From CAZTVF01 sp964616985 (GTDB lineage: Bacteria > Planctomycetota > Phycisphaerae > SM23-33), in assembly GCA_964616985.1 (NCBI GenBank), contig CAZTVF010000003.1, positions 1 through 64,000 on the forward strand: a stretch of 64,000 nucleotides of DNA. Reading direction: 5' to 3'. Position numbers and translations under genes: made by a program. Positions 8,107-16,385 of the stretch are shown here, piece after piece. The notes under the pieces are model-generated. The model made no database searches, was not told the DNA's origin, and was given only the letters and a program-made list of their open reading frames with translations. Each line of letters opens with the position of its first letter. Within the stretch, counting starts at the first letter, position 1.

Positions 8107-10216
8107 ATGGCCACGAAGCTCACGTTCGAACAGGAATACTTCCGCCGCACCGACGCCAGCCGCCCGCAGCGCATGCAGTGGTGGCAGGACGCGCGGTTCG
8201 GCATGTTCATTCACTGGGGCCTGTACGCCCAGATCGGCCGCGGCGAATGGGTGATGAACGTCGAGAAGATCCCCATCCCCCAGTACGAGAAGCTCGCCGA
8301 CACCTGGAAGCCCAAGCCCGGCGCCGCCCGCGAGTGGGCCGCCCTGGCCAAGGCTGCGGGCATGAAGTACATGGTGCTCACCACCAAGCATCACGAGGGG
8401 TACCTGCTGTGGGACTCCAAGATGTCGGACTACAACGCCGTGCAGCGCGGCCCGGGGCGAGACCTCGTCCGCGAGTACGTCGACGCCTGCCGCGAGTTCG
8501 GCCTGCGGGTGGGCTTCTACTACTCGCTGATGGACTGGCACCACCCCGACGGCACGACGTGCCTGCGAAACGACCAGGCCCGCCGCCGCTTCCTGAACTA
8601 CACCCAGGGCTGCGTCCGCGAATTGATGACCAACNNNNNNNNNNATCGACATCCTCTGGTATGACGTGTCGGCCCCCTTGCCGACGGCCGAGGCGTGGGA
8701 CAGCGTCACGATGAACGCGATGGCCCGCGAACTACAACCCGGCCTGATCATCAACAACCGCTCGTGCCTCAACGAGGACCTCGGCACGCCCGAGGAGCAC
8801 ATCAAGGCCGAGCAGCCCGGGCGCAGCTGGGAAGCGTGCATGACCTTCAACGGCTCGTGGGGCTGGCAGGACGCGCCGCCGGAGGACTGGCATTCGACGC
8901 GAAAGGTGCTGGACATGATCCGCACCGTCGCCTCCGGCGAGGGAAACCTGCTGCTCAACATCGGCCCCTTGGCCGACGGCAGCGTGCCCGCCCTGGCCAC
9001 CGAGCGCCTCACCGCCGTGGGCAAGTGGCTCGCGCGTTACGGCGATGCGGTCTACGGCAAGGTCGATCGCGTCGAGAATCTCACGGGAACGGGTTGCGGC
9101 GGCTGGAGCCGCAAGGGCAACACGTATTACTTCTGGTGCGGCCGCTGGGCCGGCAGTGAACTGTCCTTCGGCAAGCTCACGGGCAAGCTCATCTCAGCCC
9201 GCCTGCACGGCCTGGCCAAGAGCCTGCCCTTCGAGCAGACGGCCGACGGGCGGCTGATTGTCCGCGGCCTGCCGTCGCAGTGCCCCGACAAGATCGCGGG
9301 CATCGCGTTGATCGACCTGGAGTTCGCCGACAAGCCGGTGCGGCCGTGGGCGTCAACGTATGCGCCCGTCGGCGAGAACACGGACAATCCGGCATTCATG
9401 TCGGCCAGCGAGGCCAGCCCGCTGCTACCGGCCAAGGGGTCGGTCCGCGATGCGAAGCTGCCCGGCAAGGGCGTGAGATTCTCGCCCATCCGTTTCGACA
9501 AGACGTTCAACTTCCACGACCTTCGCCCGCTGACGAAGGAGAAGCTCGACGGCCTGGTGTACGTCCGCGGCTTCATCACGATGCCCAAGGACGGCCGGGG
9601 CAAGTTGCTGTACGGCTGCGACGGCCCGGTGAAGGTGTGGGTGAACGGCAAGGCCGCCGACTGCCACCCCGAGTGCACCAACCCCGGCGGGGCGGACAAG
9701 TACGTGGTGTCCGTGCCGTGGCGGAAGGGTCGCAATGAGCTGCTGTTCGCGATTCACACCAACGGCGGCAAGGCGTACGGGCCCACCGCGCGAGGCAGCT
9801 TCCAGGGTAATCGCATCGTGAACGTCGAGGCATCGCCGCTGCTGCCGCGGCAGGGCGAGATCGGCCAAGTGCCGCCGCCCAAGGCCGTGGCGTTCGAGCC
9901 GATCCCGTACGACGCGACGTACCGCTTCCACCACATCCGCCACGTGCACCGCGGCACGGGGGACGGGCTGGTATACATCCGCGGCACGATCGAGGCCCCC
10001 GGCGGCGCGGGCGTGCTGAGCTACGACGCCGACGGGCCGGTGCGGGTGTGGCTCAACGGCAAGGCCGTCGACTGCCAGCCCGTCGTCAAGGCCGCCGTGG
10101 CCGACGACCGCTACCGCGCGACTGTGACGTGGAAGAAGGGCAAGAACCAGGTCACCTTCGCCATGTACACGGAAAAAGGCCAGACCTGGGGCGTCGCCGC
10201 CGGCGTCGAGGTCTAG
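8107..10216 (+). CDS. alpha-L-fucosidase (GH29) with tandem C-terminal modules, broken by assembly gap
   Basis: Hydrolyses terminal alpha-L-fucose. Start ATG 8107 follows GAAAGGAACC. The N-terminal part (176 codons to 8634) shows RFGMFIHWGLY and TTKHHEGYLLWDS, diagnostic of GH29. After the ten-N gap it resumes in another frame at 8645 with IDILWYDVS, whose Asp (8663-8665) is the expected nucleophile. Homologues have only two or three residues (such as YG-K) between LMTN and IDILWYD, so about 9 bp are missing and the 10-base placeholder creates a false frameshift. The C-terminus holds two similar modules (about 9415-9830 and 9830-10210), each with DGLVY.RG, DGPV.VW.NGKA.DC.P and WKKG.N...A..T, probably carbohydrate-binding. 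No signal peptide seen. Confidence 0.88.
8635..8644. other. assembly gap (10 N)
   Basis: Run of ten N inside the GH29 gene. The flanking codons are in different frames, and the family suggests about three missing residues, so the placeholder length is not the true length. Confidence 0.97.
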
Positions 10217-10247
10217 CTCGACAGGTGCCGTTCAGTCGTTGGGTGCC

Positions 10248-10278
10248 ATGCTTTGAGGACCGAAGGTCCAAAAGCATG
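10248..10278 (+). terminator. stem-loop after fucosidase gene
   Basis: CATGCTTT..GGACC / GGTCC..AAAGCATG forms a strong hairpin followed by TTTATG. It lies 30 bp after the fucosidase stop, consistent with a factor-independent terminator with a short T run. Confidence 0.55.
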
Positions 10279-10461
10279 TTTATGCGCTGTTTCAAATACC
10301 GGTGATGCTGCGAGCAGCGCTGAAAAGCGAGCGATTGCGCCGGTGTCTTTTCCGGCACGACTTCAGGAGCCTGAGCCTCCCAATCCCGCTCGCACTCCCG
10401 CTCGCACTCTTTCGTCGCTGCCCACAATCGATAATCGGCAATCGGCAATGGGCAATCCCGA

Positions 10462-10490
10462 TTGTCCGGCCGCCGCCGATTTGCTAATCT
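10462..10490 (+). promoter_or_regulatory. candidate promoter for the sulfatase maturase
   Basis: TTGTCC (10462-10467), 17-bp spacer, TAATCT (10485-10490) preceded by TGC. The start codon at 10497 is only six bases further on and no Shine-Dalgarno is present, so the transcript would be leaderless or nearly so. Confidence 0.4.
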
Positions 10491-10496
10491 GACCTC

Positions 10497-11798
10497 ATGA
10501 CCCAGCCCCAAGTCCGTCCGTTCAACATCATGGCCAAGCCCGTGTGCGGCGTGTGCAATCTCGATTGCCACTACTGCTACTACTCGGCCAAGCCCAAGGA
10601 ATTGTACCCCGGCGTCGAGAAGTTCATGATGTCGCCGGAGGTGCTCGAATCGTACGTCCGCCAGTACATGGAGGCCATGCCCGTCCGGGCCGACTTCGGC
10701 TGGCAGGGCGGCGAGCCGCTGCTGGCCGGGCAGGATTTCTATCGCCGCGTGGTGGAACTGCAGAAGCAGTTCGGCCGCCCCGGCCAAGTGGTGGCCAACG
10801 CGCTTCAGACCAACGGCACGCTGCTGGACGAGTCGTGGTGCGCGCTGTGCGCTGAGCATAAGTTCCTCGTGGGCATCAGCCTCGACGGCCCGCCGCAGTG
10901 GCACGATGCGTTCCGCCGCGACCACGCGGGCAACGCCACATTCCACCGCGCCTGGGCCGGGCTGGAACTGCTTCGCAAGCACCGGGTCGAGTTCAACATC
11001 CTCGTCACGCTCAACAGCGCCAACGCCCCGCACGCCGGCGACATCTACCGCTACTTCGTCAACCGCGGCGTGCAGTACGTGCAGTTCATCCCCGTGCTGG
11101 AGCGAACGCCCGAGGGCCTGCCCACCGATTATTCGTGCACGTCGGAGCAGTTCGGGCGTTTCATGATCGAGGTCTTCGAGCTCTGGGCCTCGCGCGACGT
11201 GGGCCGCGTCTCCGAGCGCTTCATCGACAGCGTCCTGCACAAGCTCATCTTCAACACCGCCTCCACCTGCTGCTACGCCGAACGCTGCGCCAACGCGCAC
11301 GTGCTGGAATGGAACGGCGACCTGTACGTCTGCGACCACTTCGTCTACGGCCCGTGGCGGATCGGCAACATCCTCGAGCGGCCGCTGGTTGAACTGGTGC
11401 AGGACCCGATGCTGGATCGCTTCGCGGAGTTGAAGCTCGACCTTCCTTCCCGCTGCCGCGAGTGCGAATTCCTCGACTTCTGCCGCGGCGGCTGCCCCAA
11501 GCACCACATGCCGCTGGGCGGCGATTCATCGCGGGTGAATCACTTCTGCGAGGGGTACAAGTTGTTCTTCCGCGAGGCCTTGCCGGAGCTTCGCCGCATG
11601 GCCGAGTACTTCCGCCAGGGCCAGCAGCCCCCGCCGCGAACGATCGCGGGCGCTGCGGCACGCCCCGATGCCTCCCGCGCCGCCGCCTTCGCCGCCGGCC
11701 CCCAGGCCGCTCCCCGCCCCCTCGCCGGCCCGCCCGGCCGCAATGCCCCCTGTCCCTGCGGGTCGGGGCGGAAATTCAAGGCCTGCTGCGGGCGGTGA
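10497..11798 (+). CDS. anaerobic sulfatase-maturating radical SAM enzyme with SEC-C tail
   Basis: 433 residues. It converts an active-site Cys or Ser of sulfatases to formylglycine in the cytoplasm. The radical SAM cluster motif is C20-x3-C24-x2-C27 (CNLDCHYC), followed by WQGGEPLLAG and QTNGTLLD, typical of anSMEs. The SPASM region is Cys-rich (STCCYAERCANAHVL, VCDHFVYG, SRCRECEFLDFCRGGCPKHH), supplying two auxiliary 4Fe-4S clusters. Residues ~380-412 are an Ala/Pro linker and the last ~20 are a SEC-C zinc motif (NAPCPCGSGRKFKACCG), an extra domain often found on fused proteins of this type. The likely client is the Cys-type sulfatase at 45921-47246, some 34 kb away. Confidence 0.9.
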   Translation: MTQPQVRPFNIMAKPVCGVCNLDCHYCYYSAKPKELYPGVEKFMMSPEVLESYVRQYMEAMPVRADFGWQGGEPLLAGQDFYRRVVELQKQFGRPGQVVANALQTNGTLLDESWCALCAEHKFLVGISLDGPPQWHDAFRRDHAGNATFHRAWAGLELLRKHRVEFNILVTLNSANAPHAGDIYRYFVNRGVQYVQFIPVLERTPEGLPTDYSCTSEQFGRFMIEVFELWASRDVGRVSERFIDSVLHKLIFNTASTCCYAERCANAHVLEWNGDLYVCDHFVYGPWRIGNILERPLVELVQDPMLDRFAELKLDLPSRCRECEFLDFCRGGCPKHHMPLGGDSSRVNHFCEGYKLFFREALPELRRMAEYFRQGQQPPPRTIAGAAARPDASRAAAFAAGPQAAPRPLAGPPGRNAPCPCGSGRKFKACCGR

Positions 11799-11899
11799 CG
11801 CTTCCGTGGCGAGGCGGGGCCGGGCCGAAGCAGCATCGCCACGCTCGCGCCGGGCCGGCCCCCGTCAGGCGGCACGCAGCAATTGCCCCCCACCCCGGG

Positions 11900-11905
11900 T
11901 ATAAT
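11900..11905 (+). promoter_or_regulatory. perfect -10 hexamer just before the start codon
   Basis: TATAAT ends eight bases before the ATG at 11914, with no Shine-Dalgarno between. The -35 region is not recognisable. If used, transcription would begin at or within a base or two of the start codon (leaderless mRNA). Confidence 0.45.
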
Positions 11906-11913
11906 CCACTGCA

Positions 11914-13545
11914 ATGAAACTACACCCGTTACACGTATTCCTGGCGATCGCACTTGCCCTTGCCGCGGCTGTGCCGGCAGTGGGGCAGTTTGAAGTGTTC
12001 AACGAGACCCCCGAGTCCAGGTCCGCGACGGCGCCGGCGGCGACATCCGTGCCCGTTTCTCCTGCCGTACCGCCCGCCGCCGAAAAGGGTCGCGTGCTGA
12101 TGCTGCTGGCCGATGATTTCGCGGTCACGGAGTTCTGGTGGCCTTACTACGCTCTTCGCGCCGCCGGCTATAGCGTGGACGTGGCGGCCTTGGCGGCCGG
12201 CAACGTTCGAGTGGACGACCGCGCCCGCGAGAACGACGCCCAGGCCCGCCTGTCGTTCGATGATGCCGACTTCCGCAGCTACGCCGGGCTGGTCATTCCC
12301 GGCGGCCGGTGCGCCGAAAAGCTCGAGAAATTCCCCCGCGCCGTCGAGCTCTGTCGCCAGTTCGCCGAGGCCAACAAGGTGGTCGCCGCCGCGGGGCAGG
12401 GGCCCCGGCTGCTGGTCAAGGCGGGCGTGCTCAAGGGTCGCTTCGCGACGCACCATTGGCAGCTGCCCGGCGAGCTCGCCGACGACTGGAAGGCCGGGGC
12501 GCTGGGCTACTTCGTGGACGATCCCGCCGTGGTCGACGGCTCGCTCGTCACCGGCCGCGGCGGCGACGATCTGCTGCCTTACATGCAGGAAGTGATCCGC
12601 GTCCTCAATGCCCAGGGTAAGCCCGGGCCCCTCAAGAGCGGCGCCCGGGTCGTCGTGATCAACCCGGCCGCGCCGCGCCACCTCACGTGGGCATTCTCGT
12701 TTGCCCTCGAGGCCGGCGGCTGCAGCGTACGAACGGTGGCCACGGCGGAACTCAAGAACGCGGCACCGAAGTTGGACGCCAACGACGTCGATGGCCTGGT
12801 CGTGCTCGAGGGTCGCGAACTGGCGGAACTGGCGGACTCGGCCGTGTTCGCCCAATGGCTGGAAGCGATGACCGCGGCCAAGCGGCCGGTGCTGGCGGCG
12901 GGCAGGTCCATGGACGTACTGCAGGAGAAGAAGCTCGCCGCGGGTGTGGTGGGCCTGGTCGGTCGGCCCGACCAGCAGGCGGCCGATGCGATGGCGCAAC
13001 TGGCGATCCACGCCAAAACGCCGGAAGCTCCCGCGCCCGCTTTCACCGCGGCCATCGCCCTGCATGCCGGCTGCGATGAGAAGGCGGTGGCCGCCCTGAA
13101 GACGACGCTCTCTGCGGCCGGGCATCGCGTGCTGATGGTCGCGGCGAGGCGAGGGTATGTCCGCGGGATGCACGGGCTGCCGCTGAAGGCGGAGGCGGCG
13201 TACGGGGATACGTTTGCGCTGCCGGTCGACGCGGTGGTCATCGCGCCCGGCGGGCTGTGGCCCCGCTCGAAGGAGCACCAGGCCCGCCTCGACTGGCTGC
13301 TCGCCCGCTACAAGGCCGGCGCGCGGCTGGTGGTGTGCGGCTATGATAATGTGTACATCGCAGCCGACGCGGCGTTCGCGGGCAAGAGTTTCGCCGCACC
13401 CGACCAGGCCCAATGGAGCTTCGCCCGCGACGGCGGGCAGTACGCTGCCGCCAAGGCCGTCGCCGCGGCAGAACGCGTCGTCAGCGTCAAGGACTACGAG
13501 GCACTCGCCGACAGCCTGAAGCTTCTTGCCGACTGGAAGCCCTGA
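11914..13545 (+). CDS. secreted protein with three DJ-1/PfpI-like domains
   Basis: 543 residues. A signal peptide (hydrophobic LHVFLAIALALAAAVPAVGQ) precedes three repeated alpha/beta units: residues ~58-230 (RVLMLLADDFAVTEF, YAGLVIPGG), ~245-365 (ARVVVINPAAPRH, DVDGLVVLEG) and ~375-540 (AIALHAGCDEKAV, DAVVIAPGGLW). These strand-turn patterns are DJ-1/PfpI-like. At the nucleophile elbow, where active members have a Cys (AxxCHG), the first domain has AAAGQGP and the second LAAGRSM; only the third keeps a Cys (VVCGYDN). Catalysis of the usual type is therefore doubtful in at least two units. Role unknown; a periplasmic binding or scaffold function is possible. Confidence 0.65.
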   Translation: MKLHPLHVFLAIALALAAAVPAVGQFEVFNETPESRSATAPAATSVPVSPAVPPAAEKGRVLMLLADDFAVTEFWWPYYALRAAGYSVDVAALAAGNVRVDDRARENDAQARLSFDDADFRSYAGLVIPGGRCAEKLEKFPRAVELCRQFAEANKVVAAAGQGPRLLVKAGVLKGRFATHHWQLPGELADDWKAGALGYFVDDPAVVDGSLVTGRGGDDLLPYMQEVIRVLNAQGKPGPLKSGARVVVINPAAPRHLTWAFSFALEAGGCSVRTVATAELKNAAPKLDANDVDGLVVLEGRELAELADSAVFAQWLEAMTAAKRPVLAAGRSMDVLQEKKLAAGVVGLVGRPDQQAADAMAQLAIHAKTPEAPAPAFTAAIALHAGCDEKAVAALKTTLSAAGHRVLMVAARRGYVRGMHGLPLKAEAAYGDTFALPVDAVVIAPGGLWPRSKEHQARLDWLLARYKAGARLVVCGYDNVYIAADAAFAGKSFAAPDQAQWSFARDGGQYAAAKAVAAAERVVSVKDYEALADSLKLLADWKP

Positions 13546-13595
13546 CGCCGCCCCAGCGAATGCCGTTTCACACGCAGCGATCGATCGAGGCAGGC

Positions 13596-14327
13596 ATGAA
13601 TCCCATCGAACAAGCACGTGAACTTCTGGGCGCCGCCAGGGCGGTGACGGTATTGACGGGTGCGGGGATCTCGGCCGAAAGCGGCATCCCGACGTTTCGT
13701 GGCTCGGGCGGCATGTGGCAGGGCATGCGCGTGGAGGATTGGGCCACGCCCGAGGGCTACCGCCGCGACACGCCGCGCGTGTGGCGGTTCTACAACGACC
13801 AGCGCGTGAATCTCGCATCGGTTCAGCCCAACGCCGGACACCACGCACTGGCGCAGATCGAACGGCGCGTGCAGGACGCGGGCGGAAAGTTTGTCCTGGT
13901 CACGCAGAACATCGACGGCCTGCACCAGGCCGCCGGCAGCCGCGACGTGCTCGAACTGCACGGCTCGCTCAAGCGCCTGCGGTGCTGGGAATGCGACCAT
14001 CGGCGCGAGGTAGGCTGCGCGGCGATCGACCAGATTCCCCACTGCCCCATCTGCCGCGCCGACCTGCGGCCTGACGTCGTGTGGTTCGGCGAGATGCTGC
14101 CTCAGGATACCTGGCGGGCGGCGGCGCAGGCCGCGGCGGAGTCGGATGTGTTCCTGTCGGTGGGCACCAGCGCGGTGGTTCACCCCGCGGCCCAGTTGGT
14201 GCAGTATGCCCGCGGGGGCCTGGCCCGCTGCATCGAGGTCAACATGGAGCCCACGCCGGCCAGCGACGTCGTCCACCTGTCGCTGCTGGGCAAGGCGGGT
14301 GAGATCCTGCCGCAACTCGTGTGGTAA
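13596..14327 (+). CDS. cobB: Sir2-family NAD-dependent protein deacylase
   Basis: 243 residues. It removes acyl groups from lysine using NAD+. Motifs in order: GAGISAESGIPTFRG (NAD binding), TQNIDGLHQAAGS, ELHGSL with the catalytic His, a zinc finger C-x2-C ... C-x2-C (CWEC, CPIC), then RPDVVWFGE and SVGTSAVVHPAA. All catalytic residues are present. Start ATG 13596 (MNPIEQARELL) follows GAGGCAGGC; ATG 13560 is in frame but less well placed. The Mut7-C gene begins nine bases after the stop, so the pair may be co-transcribed, although a -10-like TAAAAT overlaps this stop codon. Confidence 0.92.
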   Translation: MNPIEQARELLGAARAVTVLTGAGISAESGIPTFRGSGGMWQGMRVEDWATPEGYRRDTPRVWRFYNDQRVNLASVQPNAGHHALAQIERRVQDAGGKFVLVTQNIDGLHQAAGSRDVLELHGSLKRLRCWECDHRREVGCAAIDQIPHCPICRADLRPDVVWFGEMLPQDTWRAAAQAAAESDVFLSVGTSAVVHPAAQLVQYARGGLARCIEVNMEPTPASDVVHLSLLGKAGEILPQLVW

Positions 14328-14336
14328 AATGTCTCG

Positions 14337-14819
14337 GTGGACCCTTGTGACGACAACCTGCCGCGGTTTTTCTGCGACGCGATGCTGGGAGGCCTGGCGC
14401 GATGGCTGAGGGCGGCGGGGTACGATGCCCAGTTCGAGTACGGCATCGATGACCGCGACCTCGTCGCACAGGCCCTGGCCGCCGGGCAAGTGCTGCTGAG
14501 TTCCGACGGCCCGATGTTCGAACGCAACGTCATCAAGCAGGGGGCCCTCAAGGCGCTGTACATCCCGCAGCAGATGTCCAAACTCCAGCAACTCCGGTTC
14601 GTGCTGGAGACGTTGAACCTGCCGCTGCGCCCGCCGCGGTGCATGGCCTGCGGCGGCGAACTGCTCGAGGTGTCCAAGCACACCGTGATGGCCGAGGCCC
14701 CGCCGCTGGCCTACCGCAACTGCGACCGCTTCTGGCGATGCTCTCGTTGCGGCAAGCTGCTCTGGCATGGCACGCACTGGGCGAGGATTACTCAAAGAAT
14801 CTCGGAATGTAGGACTTAG
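14337..14819 (+). CDS. Mut7-C RNase-domain protein
   Basis: 160 residues starting at GTG 14337. The N-terminal half (RFFCDAMLGGLARWLRAAGYDA, DDRDLVAQA, LLSSDGPMFERN) is the PIN-like Mut7-C domain: conserved Asp in F.CD.MLG.LARWLR and the L.SSD motif. The C-terminal half has two zinc pairs (CMACGG and CSRCGKLLWHGTHW) as usual for this family. Predicted RNA-processing nuclease with unproved substrate. TAAAAT at 14325-14330 lies six bases before the GTG, and no Shine-Dalgarno is present, so a leaderless transcript is possible. Confidence 0.82.
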   Translation: MDPCDDNLPRFFCDAMLGGLARWLRAAGYDAQFEYGIDDRDLVAQALAAGQVLLSSDGPMFERNVIKQGALKALYIPQQMSKLQQLRFVLETLNLPLRPPRCMACGGELLEVSKHTVMAEAPPLAYRNCDRFWRCSRCGKLLWHGTHWARITQRISECRT

Positions 14820-14866
14820 CCGGGGCATCTCGCGCTGATGTTGCCTCATGTCCGGCGCAGAAGCTC

Positions 14867-14953
14867 GAAACTCGAAGCATGAAATCCGAAACAAGAGCTG
14901 GAATCCGACACAGTCGACTTTGTTTCGTTTTTCGAGTTTCGTGTTTCGGATTT
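14867..14953 (+). repeat. inverted GAAATCCGAAAC / CTCGAAACTCGAA modules
   Basis: GAAACTCGAA and GAAATCCGAAAC (14867-14892) recur reversed as TTCGAGTTTC and GTTTCGGATTTC (14928-14953). The order of modules differs between the arms, so this is a mosaic of short words and not one clean palindrome. It lies in the gap between the Mut7-C and enolase-superfamily genes. Confidence 0.6.
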
Positions 14954-15014
14954 CTGATGCCCCGATGGCTCGCGTCGCAGTTGTATTCCCTTCGATTCGG
15001 TGTAACCTATCGGC

Positions 15015-16151
15015 ATGGAAAGCAGCCCCATGTCGCTGAGGCCTCTGCGTCTGGACATCTACCAGACGGCGATCCCCATGCGCGGGTTCGAGCATGCGGC
15101 CGCGTCGCGGGAACTGGCCGAGGGCATTGTCATCCGCATCGAGTTTGAGGGCGGGGCGATCGGCTGGGGCGAGGCCCTGCCGCGGGAGTATGTCACTGGC
15201 GAGACGCTGGCGACCGTGCCCGACGATCTCGCACGCGTGCTCTGGCCGCTGGTGGTCGGGCGGGCGGTCCAACTGGGGCGACAGGGCGCGCTGGACATCC
15301 CGCGACGCAAGGCCGACGGCCACTGCATGGCCGCGGCGGCGGGGGCGCTCGAACTGGCGTTCTGGGACGCGGCGTTGGCCCGCTGGCCCATGGCGCCGAT
15401 GCCGCTGGACGCCCGCGTCACGGGGGTGCTCGGCTCCAAGGACCCCGCGCGAACGGCAAAACGGCTGCGGCTGATGCGATGGTTCGGCCTGCGGGATTTC
15501 AAGCTCAAGCTCGGCCTGGGCAATGTGGACGGCGAGAACCTGCGCCTCGTGCACGCCAAGCTCGGCAGCGCGATCCGCCGTGGGCGATGCACGCTTCGCG
15601 TCGATGTCAACGGCGGCTGGCCGGAGGCGGAGGTCCCCGAACGCGCCGCCGATCTTGCCCGATATGGCGTTTGCGTCATCGAACAGCCTGTCTTCTGCAA
15701 GGCGGCGGAGCTGGCACAACTCGCGATGCGCTGCCCGCTGCCGCTGATGGCCGATGAGTCGCTGATCGATCTTGCCGACGCCAACGCTTTGCTGGCGGCC
15801 GGCGATAAGGTCTGGTGGAACATCCGCATCAGCAAGAACGGTGGCCCCGTGGCGGCGGCGGAACTGGCGGAGCTGGCCCAGCGGCACGGCGTGCCGTATA
15901 CGCTGGGCTGCATGGTGGGGGAGACGGGCATTCTCTCAGCCGCCCAGCGTCGCGTGTTGCAGTTGGGCATCGATCCCCGCTTCGTCGAGGGCAACTACGG
16001 CAGGTTCCTGCTGGCAGATGACCTCACCGTGCCCTCGCCCCGGTTCGGCTACGGCGGACGGCTGCGGCCGATGCGCGGGGCGGGCCTGGGCGTGCACGTG
16101 GACGGGCACAAGCTGCAGCGGTACGCCCGCCTGCTGGCGACGCTGGGGTAG
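15015..16151 (+). CDS. enolase-superfamily enzyme (muconate-cycloisomerase-like)
   Basis: 378 residues. An N-terminal capping domain (MRGFEHAAASRE...GWGEALPREYVTGE) is followed by an (alpha/beta)7 barrel. The catalytic set of the muconate-lactonising subgroup is visible: KLKLG (Lys pair), DVNGGW (metal Asp), EQP (metal Glu), DES (metal Asp) and ISKNGG (second-side Lys). Possible reactions are o-succinylbenzoate synthesis, dipeptide epimerisation or cycloisomerisation; the sequence does not decide. Start is ATG 15015, with ATG 15030 as an alternative. TTGTAT at 14981 and TAACCT at 15003, 16 bp apart, form a weak promoter ending six bases before the start. No menaquinone genes are adjacent. Confidence 0.78.
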   Translation: MESSPMSLRPLRLDIYQTAIPMRGFEHAAASRELAEGIVIRIEFEGGAIGWGEALPREYVTGETLATVPDDLARVLWPLVVGRAVQLGRQGALDIPRRKADGHCMAAAAGALELAFWDAALARWPMAPMPLDARVTGVLGSKDPARTAKRLRLMRWFGLRDFKLKLGLGNVDGENLRLVHAKLGSAIRRGRCTLRVDVNGGWPEAEVPERAADLARYGVCVIEQPVFCKAAELAQLAMRCPLPLMADESLIDLADANALLAAGDKVWWNIRISKNGGPVAAAELAELAQRHGVPYTLGCMVGETGILSAAQRRVLQLGIDPRFVEGNYGRFLLADDLTVPSPRFGYGGRLRPMRGAGLGVHVDGHKLQRYARLLATLG

Positions 16152-16385
16152 TGCCCTGTCGCGGGCGAGCGGGCGCAAGTCTGGAGATTCCTCCGGCGAT
16201 TCCAGAACGTCGGGCGTAGTACAGCCATACGTGCGAGTGCGCACCGCCCCGAACCGGCCCCCTCGTCGTCGTCGCGCAATTCGTGATATAGCGGGTTGTT
16301 TGTATGCTTGTCACGGCTTGAGTGATCTGTTAGGTTATAGGGCTAATTCAGTCCTGCCCAACGGCGAGGAAGAAAGGAACGCTGC

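Noticed and set aside
16152..16385. SAM riboswitch upstream of metK
   Set aside because: Looked for conserved SAM-I/II patterns and stems; nothing convincing was seen.
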